This document shows positions 45,736 to 56,754 of a stretch of DNA of 64,000 nucleotides, piece after piece (the first letter of the stretch is position 1; each line of letters starts with the position of its first letter). The notes under the pieces were generated by a model. It saw only the letters and a program-made list of their open reading frames with translations. It was not told the DNA's origin and did no database searches. Made by a program: the position numbers and the translations under genes. This stretch comes from Owenia fusiformis (taxonomy: Eukaryota > Annelida > Polychaeta > Sabellida > Oweniidae): positions 14,276,931 through 14,340,930 of the forward strand of contig CAIIXF020000003.1 in the NCBI GenBank assembly GCA_903813345.2, given 5' to 3'.

Positions 45736-46943
45736 TATATTTCCTTACCCTTTAGCAAATGAGGCATAGGTGCAGCTGTTTGGATACATAACTGAGAAAA
45801 CAAACAGTAAATTAGAAACAAGATTTATCAGTATTGGTGTAAACAGCTTCTTGGAAGTCAAGTGGTCTTGAGTGGTCTTGAAGGAGATAACCGTCCATAC
45901 TTCTTGTATAAAAAATATATCTGTCTATTTAGCTTATTCTGCATGAGTTCTCTCTAAAATTTGAAAGAACTGCCTGATTTTCTTGCATTTCTATATAATT
46001 TAGAGTGTTTACTACATCAATGTTTGCTTTATTTCTCTATCATGTTATTCCTTTCTCCTCTATTTTGCATTTTAAAAGTAACCACCTCAATATAGTACAT
46101 ATTCTACCTAAGACTCCATCTTGCTTGTAACAATAGAATCAAAGAGGATTTAATTCATTTTCCATGTCTCTCAATTGATTATAAAGAAAATTGAGAAAAT
46201 TAACCCTTTATTCAATAAAGAAAAGTGGAATAGTCTTTTAACAAGTACAAGTACATTGATAGTACAAGAATGTGAAGACAAGACTCACTTTGTAGTTCAT
46301 TTACTGAATTTTTCCCTTTACAAAAATCCCCTGTAGTTTTCTTTAACTTTGGAAAATAAGGTGGACAAGTGGAATCAGCAAGAAATGAAGCTAACAGACA
46401 TGTAGCTAACACTTTAAATTGTACAGAAATGTCAGAAAATATGGCAGTATGTAGAGAGGAATTCGGAAAAGTATGAAAAAGGTATAGCTACCTTGATAAA
46501 TCTTATATGGGATCAGAGATATTCATTTACCACACTTACCACAACCATGAGATGTAACTTATAGGCTAAACCCCTATGGGTATTTTCCTGATAATCGTGT
46601 TGTTTTTCTAACATTGATATAGCTGTATCTTTGTGATGTTTTGCAAATATCAAATAAACCATAGTTGGATTTAAGTAAATCAGATTGCAAATAAACCAGC
46701 CTTGCATTACTCCTCTTTAACACCTTTTCCTTTTCTCATTTTCATTGTTATTCAGAAGTGCAGCAAAATTTTGTAGAATTTGCGAGTTTTGGAGCATAAT
46801 AATGCATTGAACGGTGTAACTTGTACATTTTAGAAGCTTATATTTCTTTTAAGATATTCCGATTTATTCAGTTAATCAGCATCAATTCGCTCCCAATAAT
46901 CGAGAAAATTTATGTTTGTGAAAAGATACGAGAGAATACTAGC
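45736..46943. other. Intergenic DNA with fragments of a dispersed repeat
   Basis: 46370-46460 (GACATGTAGCTAACACTTTA, AATTGTACAGAAATGTCAGA) is a copy of a family also at 48600-48700 and 63120-63235. 45955-46030 looks like the inverse, also seen at 63820-63890. No exon is seen. Confidence 0.4.
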
Positions 46944-47212
46944 TGCAAGGCAAAATGCACAAGTTGCAAAACAAAATACAAGATGATGTTGCAAGGCAAA
47001 TAAAATCCAAAATTAGTATAAAATCCAAAATTATTTGCAAGACAAAATCCAAAATTAGTTGCAAGACGAAATTCAAAATTAGTTGCAAGACAAAATCCAA
47101 GATAAGTTGCAAAAGAAAATACAAGATGAATAAGATATGATAGAACATAAGTTGCTAGACAACATTCATGATGATAACTTGCAAGACAAAATAAAAGATT
47201 AATGGCAAGATA
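46944..47212. repeat. Degenerate minisatellite, about 27-bp unit
   Basis: The unit resembles AGTTGCAAGACAAAATCCAA plus AATT, with about eight to ten copies, clearest at 47020-47125. It keeps frames open on both strands, which I do not count as genes. Confidence 0.75.
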
Positions 47213-49401
47213 ACTTTCATCTTGACAAATATGGAATTTTATATTACTTAGATGTATCAGGGCTGTCATGACAATTTAAAGGCCTGATGCTGTTATAATT
47301 GAAAGGCCAGTTTGAAATCTATATCACTGGTATACTAATCATAGACATCAAATATGAGAAGTAATTATCAACGATTTATTAATTTCTCAGCTCAAGGATG
47401 TTATCTTTACACATAATGCAAATCGTAATGAGAAAGGAAAGGTCAAAATACTACATTTATTGGATGGTATGATAAAGTATTCATTTTAGATCTTAAACTA
47501 CAGTATAATGGTATAGTACAGTATGTTTCTAAGTTCATCCCCACATATTTTTTTATTGTGTTTGTTTGATAGGGTGTACCCAGGAGGTAAGAGTATATTG
47601 TGTAAGACTATCAGGCCCATGGCCAGCTTTTGCCAAGGGGGTCCACCTTATAAAATCTAGGGGTTTGACCATTTTGGCCGTAATTCACTTGAAATGTACT
47701 CAGAATGGTGAAAAGCTGCATGATTTTAAAGAACTTTTGGCTAGGGAGGGGGGGAGTTCGCCAGCCTGAACTCCTCCCCCTGTCTACAGGCCTGTCTATC
47801 TCAACATCTCATAAACATTAACTGTCATATCAAGAGTTTGCAAAAGGAAAATTGCGAAAAATTTAGTTGGGGCGCTTATTTCAAGTTGATTGGTACTATT
47901 AATTACAATATTAATTAATTGCAATAGTTTTAGGCCATTGTGATGAACCTAGAGGTTTTCAAGGTCGAATATTAATCATTGGATTTGACATTTATTTAGT
48001 GTTTGATTCTAATTGATTCAGTTTGAAACCTTTCTGTTACTCATCACATTTTTCTAGCATTACCAATTATCGAAAATCTGGGATTTAATTGGCTAATTTC
48101 GTGACGATTATAATTTTTCACAATTTTGCCATATTGCGTTAAGTCTGTAACTTAATCGCATGTGAAAAATACCTGGAGTACAGTATCCTAAATACGTATT
48201 AATGAAACTCTCATTTAATATTTGGAAACACAAAGGCCATCAATTACATGCAAAGGGCATAATTTCCTTGACATACAGATCAGGATTATCCTCTTTATCC
48301 TCTAGCCCTGCTTTAACAGTAAATCTTATCATTTCACACAGAATTCCTAATTAAAAATTGACTTGTAGTCATTCCACAGATGTAAAGTCAGAATCATGTG
48401 AAATTGTAAACTCTCTTTCATCAAGCTCGTCAGAAATCTTATCATTTCTCACAGGATTCCTAATTAAAAATTAAAGCCTGGATGCAGTTATCTTCCATGA
48501 ACATGGTCCAGTAAACATGTAACTGATGGTGTAAAGCTGCCAGTGTTCAAAATATAATGGTCATGTTTTGAAATGTAAAATAAAGTAGATTAGAAAGGAA
48601 TTAGCAAGGAATAAAATATATAGTCATGTAGATAACACTTTAAATTGTGTGGAATTGCGAGAAAATGAGACACTTTATTCAAATTTTAGAGAGAAAAACA
48701 ATGAAATATGAATGAGCAGATGGCTTCGAAAAATAAGGTTTGTTTAATATTGGTGAAATCATAAGAATTGGACTTAAATCCAAGCATTCAGATAAGTGAA
48801 AATAAATCTAATATTATGCTAAACAAAAGGTTGATGTCAATTGAATAAGTCAATGAGAAGGTAGATTTAAGAAGATTGATGAGTGAGTTGCTTTATCTGA
48901 AATCTTACTCTGTTAATCTCATTGTTTTGTAAATATTGGAAGATGTTATATATTGATGCTTCAGAAAAATCTTTGTAGAGGTGCTCACTAAAAGTGTGTC
49001 ACTGTATGTAAAAGTCATTGACAGTGTGTATGCTATGAATAAGTGTATGCTGGAGCATGGGATGTAGTATTATGCTCCCCTTCTTTTTCATATAGAGGAG
49101 ACCCTCTTTGGAATATACATATGTATATAACCCCCACCCACCCCTTCGTTCCTATAGAGGGGGGGGATTCTGCTTCTGTAAAGGCAAATTTTCTCATGGG
49201 AGGAGATAATAGTAGATACATGTATCTGAACCTAGTCACAATAAAAAAGTTACAAGCATCATGATAAATCATCTCTTCTTACTTTGCTATCATCTTAGCT
49301 TATATAGGGTTCTAAAATCAGAATGGGTCAGAAGTTAATAATTTGAAATTCATTACATTTTTAGCAATTTTTTTTACAAATTGCAACAATTTTACAACTT
49401 G
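47213..49401. other. Intergenic DNA with repeat fragments
   Basis: 47606-47795 starts CAGGCCCATGGCCAGC and ends TCTACAGGCCTG, a hAT-like diverged repeat related to 36350-36490 and perhaps 6420-6540. 48590-48710 is a copy of the AACACTTTAAATTGT family. No exon or RNA gene is seen. Confidence 0.45.
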
Positions 49402-50353
49402 CAGCTGTTTCACATTTCTTAAAGCCCCTAGCTGCTTCAGGACTGGGGAATCACTGCAACAAGGTTCACTGTATACCTCTTAGACCTATCAATATTTTAT
49501 CAGATATTATAAACAGAATTTATATCATCCTTTATTTACCTGCAGTGTGAGATTAGATGTGGAATGTTTACATCAACAAAAGTTTGGCTTTTCTGAACAT
49601 ATGGTACATTCTGAGTATACTTTCACTTTTCTATTATCAGGAATACTGTTGCTTTTTGAAATAAATGTTTGTTATAATCCATGTGAAAACCTCTCTAATA
49701 TGAACACATTTATATGTTGGGTTTGTTCTGTTTTGTATATTGCCAGTATTGCCCTTTGTGCATTCTGCTTACGTGGCCGATACAAAGGGGTCTTTTTCTC
49801 TTTACCATATTAACATACAATACATGGAATTTCAGTTGTCTAAGAATCTATTAATATAATTATCATCAAAATAAACAACTGGGTTGCTTGAACTTGATCC
49901 TATTTGCAAGAAATGACCTCCTATAACTTTATATCATATTCCAAACATGTACTTATTATCCATTTCTGATAAGAGAACAACTTCTTAAGTGTTTACAAAT
50001 ATTCATAAATAGTACAGTTATCTTTAGGCTTGTCTAGCATATAAATGTACAGACAAACATGAAGATGAAAATTTAATTTATATAATCAAAATTTTCTATA
50101 AAATTTTGTGCATCGAATATAGCATTAAATTGAGAATTTGAAGATTATAATTCTAACAGAAGTAGGTGTAAATAGAGCCTAAATAGATGAGAGAGAAAAA
50201 TAAATAAGCTACGGTTATTCATTTAGCGACCCTGGATATTTCTGAAATACCAGAGAAAGGTCACAATAACAAATGTTGGATGATGGAAGAAAACTAAGAA
50301 ATCTTAGAATTGAAACTCTAAAATCTCATTTAGCTGTTTCCTTTTTTCTTTTT
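49402..50353. repeat. Left 952-bp direct repeat flanking the LINE
   Basis: It runs from CAGCTGTTTCACATTTC to CCTTTTTTCTTTTT and is repeated, as far as I can read without a difference, at 56755-57706. It ends exactly where the LINE's A-rich 3' tail begins. The 88-codon frame at 49547-49813 is duplicated with it and has no recognised domain. See the right copy and the LINE. Confidence 0.9.
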
Positions 50354-50614
50354 ATTATTTTTTTTTTTTATTAATGATTTTATTTCACTTATTGAAAACA
50401 ATATAAACAATTACATATAAAAGCATACCAATCGCCATGTGGCATTACAGGTTGCTTTAAGTAAATTAAACATAGTTTTCATGTGGCTTTAGATATCACA
50501 AAACAGAAAGTAAGTAAAATATTGTAAATAAAATAGATAAACAATATAAGTTTTTATTTTATTTTATTTGGGTCCAGGAGGTTGAGAGATGCTATATGAG
50601 TCAAAGTTTTAACT

Positions 50615-53600
50615 TTAAATTCTAGTTGGGTGTATATAACACGTTCCAACAAAGTCAGTTACTATGTCAATGAGGGTATTTTGAGAATCTCGACAGAGGG
50701 TGTTTTCAAAAATAAGATATTCTAATTGGTCATTTTGATTTGTACATGTGTTTGTATCATAAAGTAGGTTATTTTGTCTCAGTGCAGCCAACATATCAAT
50801 TCTTTCATTTATATGGCGTGGGCAAGATAGGAGAAAGTGTTTTGTACTTTCAGGGGATCCACAAGGACATTTGTTATCATTAACTCCTGTAAAATTGTGA
50901 GAGAAAAAGTGATCTTTTAACATGAAATCAACCCTTAGTCTATTGATGATTTTCTCCTTATTCCTTGAAAGTTTGAGCTTGGTTGTTGGGATAAAATTCA
51001 TATTAGGAAGTATTAATGAACGAACAGCATTTTTGAAACTAGAAATGGTTGGTAAATCTCTTACAGGTTGGCTTAGGTTGTTCCATTGCTTTATAAGGTT
51101 TAGGACTGGTGCATTGAGAAATCTAGTTGTAACTTGAGTGGGTATTTTAAATGGTAAAGAGTGTCTTGTTGTCCTAGTGGCGGGGTTTTTATATATATCA
51201 AAAATATCAGAAATGTATTTAGCTACCATTTTTCTATTTATTTTGAACATTATTCGAAGATTTTTTTCTTTTCTTCTTTCACTCAGGGTCTTCCAGTTTA
51301 GGCACTGGAAAACTTTGGATGTGTTAGACCCATGGAGGACTCCAGCACATATAACACCTGCTTGATAGTGTAGTTTATCAAGTTTAGCTAGCAAAGCTAA
51401 CGAGGCTGACCCATAAATTGCACTGCAATAGTCAAAGTTTGACGCTACATAGGAGTTATACATTGTTTCGAGGTGATTTGATTTAACACTGTTTGATAAG
51501 TACTTTAGTGGATTGAGCAATTTTTGAACTTTTTGGGAAAGATAATTGATGTGGTCTTCAAAGGTCAAATTTTCATCTAAAATAAATCCCAGATGTTTAT
51601 GGGAGGTTTTACATGGAATAACTACCCCGTCAAAATAGAGCGGTGTTTTTTGAAGATTTTTGATCCGGTTTGAATGGAATATCACTTGTGCACTTTTGGA
51701 CGGTTTAAATTTTAGAAACCATTTCTTTGACCATGAGCTAATTGTATTTAGATCATTTTGGATTTGCCCAACTTGGTCGTTAGATGGGTGAAAAAATGAA
51801 TATAAAGATGTATCGTCAGCATAGATATAGGTTTCTGAGTCTAGATTGTCAGGAAGATCATTTATGTAGATTAGGAACATAAGGGGGCCTATTACAGATC
51901 CCTGAGGAACACCAGAGTTTATGAAATCATCATTAGAGAATTTTGACTTGTGATCATCGATTGAAACGCAAACTTTTCTATTTCTCAAGTAAGAATTACA
52001 AAGATCAGCTGTTTTACCATTTATTCCATAGGATTTCATTTTGTGAATCAGAAGTGAGTGCGGGACGGTATCAAACGCAGCCGAAATATCAAGATACACT
52101 GAGTTAATACAATTTCCTAGTTCCATTTGTTTATAAATATAATCCGTAATTGCTAAAAGTTGAAGTTCAGTGTTATGGCCAGGAAGGAACCCTGACTGAA
52201 ACTTGTATAACAGGTCATTTTCAGAAAGGTGTTTCATAATTCTAGCATGCACTACTTTTTCAAAAATTTTGGAAAATGTGCTTAATAAAGTGATTGGCCT
52301 ATAGTTTTCAACATAAGACCGATCAGATTTCTTGTAAATAGGAATAATATTTCCTAATTTCCAACAGTCAGGAAATTCAGCTTTTTGAAAAATAAAATTG
52401 AAAAGTGATGAAAGTTGGTTTGACAGAGTGGTTGATGCCATTTTCACCATTCTGTTATTGATTCCATCTAGCCCACAAGCTTTGTCACGTTCAAGAGACT
52501 GAATGATTTTATTAATTTCATCAGGTGTTGTTGAAATGTTTTCAATGTCTTGGTTGCAACGCTTTGGAAAATTGGGGAAAACAATTTCCCCATTTAACTC
52601 ATCTTGATGATATTTAGTTGAGAAAAGGCCTAAGAAAAGATCAGCTTTTTCTGCATCAGATGTTGCATATAAGTTTGAAGTTTCACTTCTGAGGCATGGG
52701 AGGCAGTCATAAAATTTTTTGGAAAGAAATGAGTTCACAATATCCCAATATTGCTTACCCTTACATGTTGAGTCATTGAGTTGCTTAACTAGTTTTTCCT
52801 CGTGGTTGATTTTAGCTTCTTTTATTAGAGTTTTTACCCGCTCGGCTTGTTTGGCATAAGTTTCAAAATAGACCGGATCGTTGTTTAATTTAGACTTCCG
52901 AAAGAGCTTTTCTTTTTTCTTAATTTCATTTCTAATGTTTTTATTAATCCATGGCTGGTCATTTGCCCTGGTAGTAAAGGTTTTCTGTGGAATATTTTTG
53001 GAGAAAATATCATATATTTCATTTGTAAAATTTTCAGTAGTCAAATTTATATTTTCATTGTTATTAAAGAAAGTGTTGGTCAAATCAATGTTACTAATGT
53101 TTGAATTAATTTCATCTAGATCACCTTGGTCATAATTCCAGATTATCTTTTTAGTCAAATGTTTTTTATCTAGTTTAAGTGGAAGGGTACTCAAAATAGT
53201 TGAGTGATCGGTGTTTCCAACAGGGTCAGTAACTGATATTTCTTTAACAAGAAATGGTTTATTTGTAATTGAGAGATCAATACAAGTTCTTGAGTTCCTA
53301 GTAATTCTTGTTGGTTCTTTGACTAATTGTACCAGATTTAGGTCACTAAAAATAGCATCTAATTTTGTTCCTCTACAGTCCGTTATACCTTCATTCCACC
53401 ATTTTTTGTTTTTACAGTTGAAATCTCCATTTATTGTTAAATAATCACATTTGAATTTAGAAGCAAGTTGCAGATTTTCTCTTATCTCATCAAAATAAAT
53501 CGATTCTTGGACAGCATTCATGCTAGGGGACCGATAGTGCACCCCATATAAGACAGATGTGTTTTTATATTTAACATTAACCCACAGGCTATTAGCAGTG

Positions 53601-54325
53601 TTCAGTTCTGGCTTTGGAATACAGATAAGGTCATTTTTAACGTAGATCATAAGGCCCCTACCCCCTGGATGGTACAAGGGAGTGTGGTAATTTGGGATTA
53701 TATACTTGTCAGAAATAGATTTTTGATTTAGATTTCCAGCTTCACACAAGCCAGCTACTGAGATGTTGGTTTGCCTTAATCTAAGTTTAAGTGTTTCAAA
53801 CCTGGTACCTTCATTACTTCCAATACTGTTGATATTGGAGAAGAGAAATTTCATGTCACATTGAGCTGTCGTTTCAGGACCAGGATTTGTTTCAACATCA
53901 CCAGCTTGTAGTAATAGGTGATTTAGGTCTGGAATATTCATGATTAGGTTAGTAATCAATATGAATAATACAAAAGTTTCACTAATTCCCTGCAACAGAG
54001 CTCTAAACTTAAGCAAAGAGACACATAGCTTTATGACCAGGATAATTACAATAAGTAATGAATAAAATAGAACAACCATAGCCAAAAATCTAGTAATTAG
54101 GAGACTGATGCTTGATATCAAATACGCAGTCTGATAAAGTTCAAGTAAGGAATCCATGTGAATGAAAATAATATACAGAAGGAGATACAAAAAGTTTAAA
54201 TACTCATCAACTTTTACATTAAGTTTACCAGAACAGGCTGCAGTTCCCTTAAGTGGTAATTTGCAATCCCAGGTCATATTAAAGCATCCTATTCTTCCAC
54301 GCCATGTATTAATGTCTATGGCCAT
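50615..54325 (-). CDS. LINE ORF2: hydrophobic leader, 2A peptide, APE endonuclease, reverse transcriptase, CCHC
   Basis: 1236 residues. Residues 43-130 hold three or four hydrophobic stretches (such as YLNFLYLLLYIIFI and MVVLFYSLLIVIILVI). DVETNPGP at 143-150 is a 2A motif, which makes ribosomes release the chain before the final proline and go on, so a membrane leader of 149 residues and the enzyme would be separate products. The APE endonuclease starts near 157 (FLFSNINSIGS, LCEAGN, GGRGLMIYV, YRSP, NGDFN at 299-303, DLSITN, TDHS). The RT spans about 600-880 (KACGLDGIN near 615, YRPITLLST, LDISAAFDTV, GVPQGSVIGPL, YADD at 835-838). A CxC-x7-H-x4-C knuckle starts at C1153. All catalytic motifs are present. 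An alternative start is M57. Confidence 0.95.
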   Translation of the reverse strand: MAIDINTWRGRIGCFNMTWDCKLPLKGTAACSGKLNVKVDEYLNFLYLLLYIIFIHMDSLLELYQTAYLISSISLLITRFLAMVVLFYSLLIVIILVIKLCVSLLKFRALLQGISETFVLFILITNLIMNIPDLNHLLLQAGDVETNPGPETTAQCDMKFLFSNINSIGSNEGTRFETLKLRLRQTNISVAGLCEAGNLNQKSISDKYIIPNYHTPLYHPGGRGLMIYVKNDLICIPKPELNTANSLWVNVKYKNTSVLYGVHYRSPSMNAVQESIYFDEIRENLQLASKFKCDYLTINGDFNCKNKKWWNEGITDCRGTKLDAIFSDLNLVQLVKEPTRITRNSRTCIDLSITNKPFLVKEISVTDPVGNTDHSTILSTLPLKLDKKHLTKKIIWNYDQGDLDEINSNISNIDLTNTFFNNNENINLTTENFTNEIYDIFSKNIPQKTFTTRANDQPWINKNIRNEIKKKEKLFRKSKLNNDPVYFETYAKQAERVKTLIKEAKINHEEKLVKQLNDSTCKGKQYWDIVNSFLSKKFYDCLPCLRSETSNLYATSDAEKADLFLGLFSTKYHQDELNGEIVFPNFPKRCNQDIENISTTPDEINKIIQSLERDKACGLDGINNRMVKMASTTLSNQLSSLFNFIFQKAEFPDCWKLGNIIPIYKKSDRSYVENYRPITLLSTFSKIFEKVVHARIMKHLSENDLLYKFQSGFLPGHNTELQLLAITDYIYKQMELGNCINSVYLDISAAFDTVPHSLLIHKMKSYGINGKTADLCNSYLRNRKVCVSIDDHKSKFSNDDFINSGVPQGSVIGPLMFLIYINDLPDNLDSETYIYADDTSLYSFFHPSNDQVGQIQNDLNTISSWSKKWFLKFKPSKSAQVIFHSNRIKNLQKTPLYFDGVVIPCKTSHKHLGFILDENLTFEDHINYLSQKVQKLLNPLKYLSNSVKSNHLETMYNSYVASNFDYCSAIYGSASLALLAKLDKLHYQAGVICAGVLHGSNTSKVFQCLNWKTLSERRKEKNLRIMFKINRKMVAKYISDIFDIYKNPATRTTRHSLPFKIPTQVTTRFLNAPVLNLIKQWNNLSQPVRDLPTISSFKNAVRSLILPNMNFIPTTKLKLSRNKEKIINRLRVDFMLKDHFFSHNFTGVNDNKCPCGSPESTKHFLLSCPRHINERIDMLAALRQNNLLYDTNTCTNQNDQLEYLIFENTLCRDSQNTLIDIVTDFVGTCYIHPTRI
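53876..53899 (-). other. 2A ribosome-skipping motif in LINE ORF2
   Basis: The codons read D-V-E-T-N-P-G-P, the strict consensus D(V/I)ExNPGP, preceded by a leucine-rich stretch (NHLLLQAG) as in active 2A sequences. In this class the bond between G149 and P150 is not formed. 2A-like sequences are known in picornaviruses, in trypanosome LINEs and in APE-type LINEs of several marine invertebrates. Activity here is inferred from the motif only. Confidence 0.9.
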
Positions 54326-55565
54326 GTTACCCTACACCACTTCTTGCTGCACTGGACTGAAATATAACAACCTTTTGAGTAAGCATGTACATGTATGTTG
54401 TGTGTTTTCGACCTTTTAAAAGTTTTATCAAAAATATGTAAATTATACACTCCTGGACCCAATCACCTCCATTATTAAGAGATATGCATGTATCAAGGCA
54501 GCTTTGCTGCAAATCTATACATGTATATAGTAAAATAAAATATACTATCAGAACATGTGAGTATGTGATTACTCGCATGAGTTTTGACTTTAGTTTGATT
54601 GGAGACTGAAAATAGTTAGTATATTGACTTGGCATAATTACAAGTACAGCATAGATCTATATCAACAGTGGGCATTTACATGTACAGTATCAGCAGAATG
54701 AACTTGGCAGATTTCATTATTTTATCTCAGAGCTACAGATAGATTGTCATAGTATAACAAACAGTTTATGTTGCAATGTAAGTGTTGGTTCAACAGTAAT
54801 AAGTAAGAAAAAAAAAAATTTTCAATGCTATAGCCTACAAATTATATCTGCTGTACAGCATGTACGAATGCATCACTTGTGTACTAAACGTAATTAGGCT
54901 GAAGCTGTGAGTGCATGGTGGACATATACATATACAAAGGGGTTAATCACTGCAGATTACATTTAAAAAATATATACAATACAGAACAAACATTTGTGAG
55001 CAAGATTGATAAAGTAATATGTACAGAGTCAAAAGGTTCAAAGACCTCACTTGAGATAAAAATAGAAAATATCCATTAAACTTGGTGTTTCCAGAGCGTT
55101 ATTCGCATTGTTTTGCGTAAAAATCAGTAAAAGAGTTGGAAGATCTTACCTTGCGATACTTGAGCAAGTTTGATATTACACAATTAACACATAGAATTGC
55201 GAACTAAGGTGTGAAAACTATAGAAATGAGCAAAAATTTGCACATGTGTTTTCGTGGCCATCTTGTATCTAGTTCTCTGAGGTCCGAAAGGTCACGTGAT
55301 CATTGTAAACAAAGTTTTGAGATTTTTGCACGATGAGTATGCATTTCATATGCTGTTTTCACATCCTAAATCGCATTTAATCTTGATTTTTTGAGTAAGT
55401 GTTGGTTGTGACCAGGACAAATAATAATTTGACATATTGATTTCATGTTTGTAGCAGTGTGATGCATAGTTTAAGCATATGAAACTGTTGTGATTTTACC
55501 CGAACGATTTGGGAATTACACTAAGTCTATGTTCGTATTCTCCCTATGGAGACAATGAACAAACG
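54326..55565 (-). other. Spacer between LINE ORF1 and ORF2
   Basis: 1.24 kb without a recognised domain, which is unusually long for a two-ORF LINE. Around 55250-55330 it holds a cluster of promoter-like motifs: AAGATGGCC (YY1 type) on the - strand, GGTCACGTGATC (E-box) and CAATG-like strings. A separate promoter for ORF2, an intron or a third short gene are all possible. A 102-codon frame ends just before ORF2 (54327-54635) but resembles nothing known to me. Confidence 0.5.
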
Positions 55566-56609
55566 TTAATTTCGTCGATTGTTCCTGAGGATGATATCAT
55601 CAATGTTATCAGTAATGGCAAAAGAGTGGATATGTCCATTTGTGAGCTTACCAAAGACCTTGCCATTTGAGCTCCAAGCTTGGTCGATACCATCATGGCT
55701 GATAAGTTCTCTAAGTAGAATTCTATTTCTAGGGCTAAGATCATCGTACAGTTTAATTACAGTACCTTTAAGCTTGCTTTTATTAGCCATCACCTTGGAT
55801 TTTACTTGTCGATCGAAGAATTTGGCGATCACCTGCCTGGGTCGTTCGGTCTGGTTTCTTCCTGGAAGTCTGTGTGCAATTTCGATGTCCTTAGGGGCGA
55901 TCTTTACAGGGAGCTTTTCGTTCAGCGTGTCGACAACAATTTTGATACATTGCTCTACGGTTTCATCCTTTTTCTCAGGGATTCCATATAGTCTCATTGT
56001 ATTTTTCCGACTGTATTGAGCGTTGTGGTTGGTTTCAACCTCAAGCTGTTTTATCTTGTTGGATAGCGTTGCTTGCCCCTCCTCCATCTTTTGTTGTAGG
56101 CTTTCGATTTTGGCATGAAGTTTCGTATTTTCTTCGCGGAGCTCGTTGTTGATACGTTCGAATGAACCGATGCGTTCATCAATGACTTTGGTCATGGATT
56201 TTTCAATAACCTGTTCTACATGGTCCAGCGTTAGAAATTCCTTACGCATTTGTGACATCATTTGGTCTGCATTTTTACGTAGGAGTTTGTCAATAAGATC
56301 AAGACTTACGGGTATCGTCAGATTTGGATCATTTATAGACTCTGCCTCCTCGGTTGGCATATTTGTACTTTCGGATTTTTCAGATACGATATCCCCAGTG
56401 GAGAGAGTGTCACAGAAGACTTCACTTTCAGATTTATCCATAGTTGTATTGATTGATTCATCTAGCTCCTTGCTAGGAAACCCGGCTTCTTTACGAGTAC
56501 GTTTATTTGCATTGTCATTTCCGGTTGACGTTCCGCCATTTTCTGTCCCTGGTTTTTTTGAATCTTCAACCATTGTGAACTGAGTTATTGACTGTTGTTT
56601 AGTCGTCAT
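55566..56609 (-). CDS. LINE ORF1: coiled coil plus RRM-like RNA-binding protein
   Basis: 347 residues from the ATG at 56609; the frame is open seven codons further upstream but lacks an earlier ATG. Residues 1-95 are polar and probably disordered. About 145-195 is a heptad-rich coiled coil (NNELREENTKLHAKIESLQQ, KMEEGQATLSNKIKQLEVE), the expected trimer or oligomer segment. NAQYSRKNTMRLYGIPE at about 197-212 and the following DIEIAHRLPG, PRQVIAKFFDR and KGTVIKLYDDLSPRNR match the RRM and C-terminal domain of L1-ORF1-like nucleic-acid chaperones. It would coat the element RNA in the RNP with ORF2. It lacks zinc knuckles or a PHD-type finger, unlike many CR1 ORF1 proteins. Confidence 0.9.
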   Translation of the reverse strand: MTTKQQSITQFTMVEDSKKPGTENGGTSTGNDNANKRTRKEAGFPSKELDESINTTMDKSESEVFCDTLSTGDIVSEKSESTNMPTEEAESINDPNLTIPVSLDLIDKLLRKNADQMMSQMRKEFLTLDHVEQVIEKSMTKVIDERIGSFERINNELREENTKLHAKIESLQQKMEEGQATLSNKIKQLEVETNHNAQYSRKNTMRLYGIPEKKDETVEQCIKIVVDTLNEKLPVKIAPKDIEIAHRLPGRNQTERPRQVIAKFFDRQVKSKVMANKSKLKGTVIKLYDDLSPRNRILLRELISHDGIDQAWSSNGKVFGKLTNGHIHSFAITDNIDDIILRNNRRN

Positions 56610-56754
56610 GATGAGTCCAACGGTTTTCACAACTATTCATAGACAGTCCTAGACTTCAAATTCGCTGTAAATATCTCTAGCTATTGAATGTCCATAGAAA
56701 ATATACAGAGCCTATTTATTACTCCATTATCGTGTTAGCGCCATCTATCTGTTT

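Larger units (their letters stand above)
50354..56754 (-). mobile_element. Full-length non-LTR retrotransposon (LINE) with 2A peptide
   Basis: On the - strand the order is: short 5' leader (56754-56610), ORF1 (56609-55566), a 1.24-kb spacer, ORF2 (54325-50615), about 260 bp of 3' UTR, and an A-rich tail (T-run at about 50356-50373 on the + strand, with an AATAAA-type signal just before it). Both ORFs are open end to end. Direct repeats of 952 bp abut both ends. The polarity, the tail and the lack of LTRs fit target-primed reverse transcription. The APE endonuclease plus RT plus CCHC set places it in the CR1/Jockey-like group; the exact clade needs a phylogeny. Intact ORFs and apparently identical flanks point to a recent insertion. 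Confidence 0.93.

Noticed and set aside
47606-47795. hAT element with full target duplication
   Set aside because: CAGGCC-type ends are present, but no duplicated 8-mer flanks were found, so it is reported only as a repeat fragment.
55579-56583. Open frames on the + strand across ORF1
   Set aside because: They are antisense shadows of the LINE ORF1, with no protein features.
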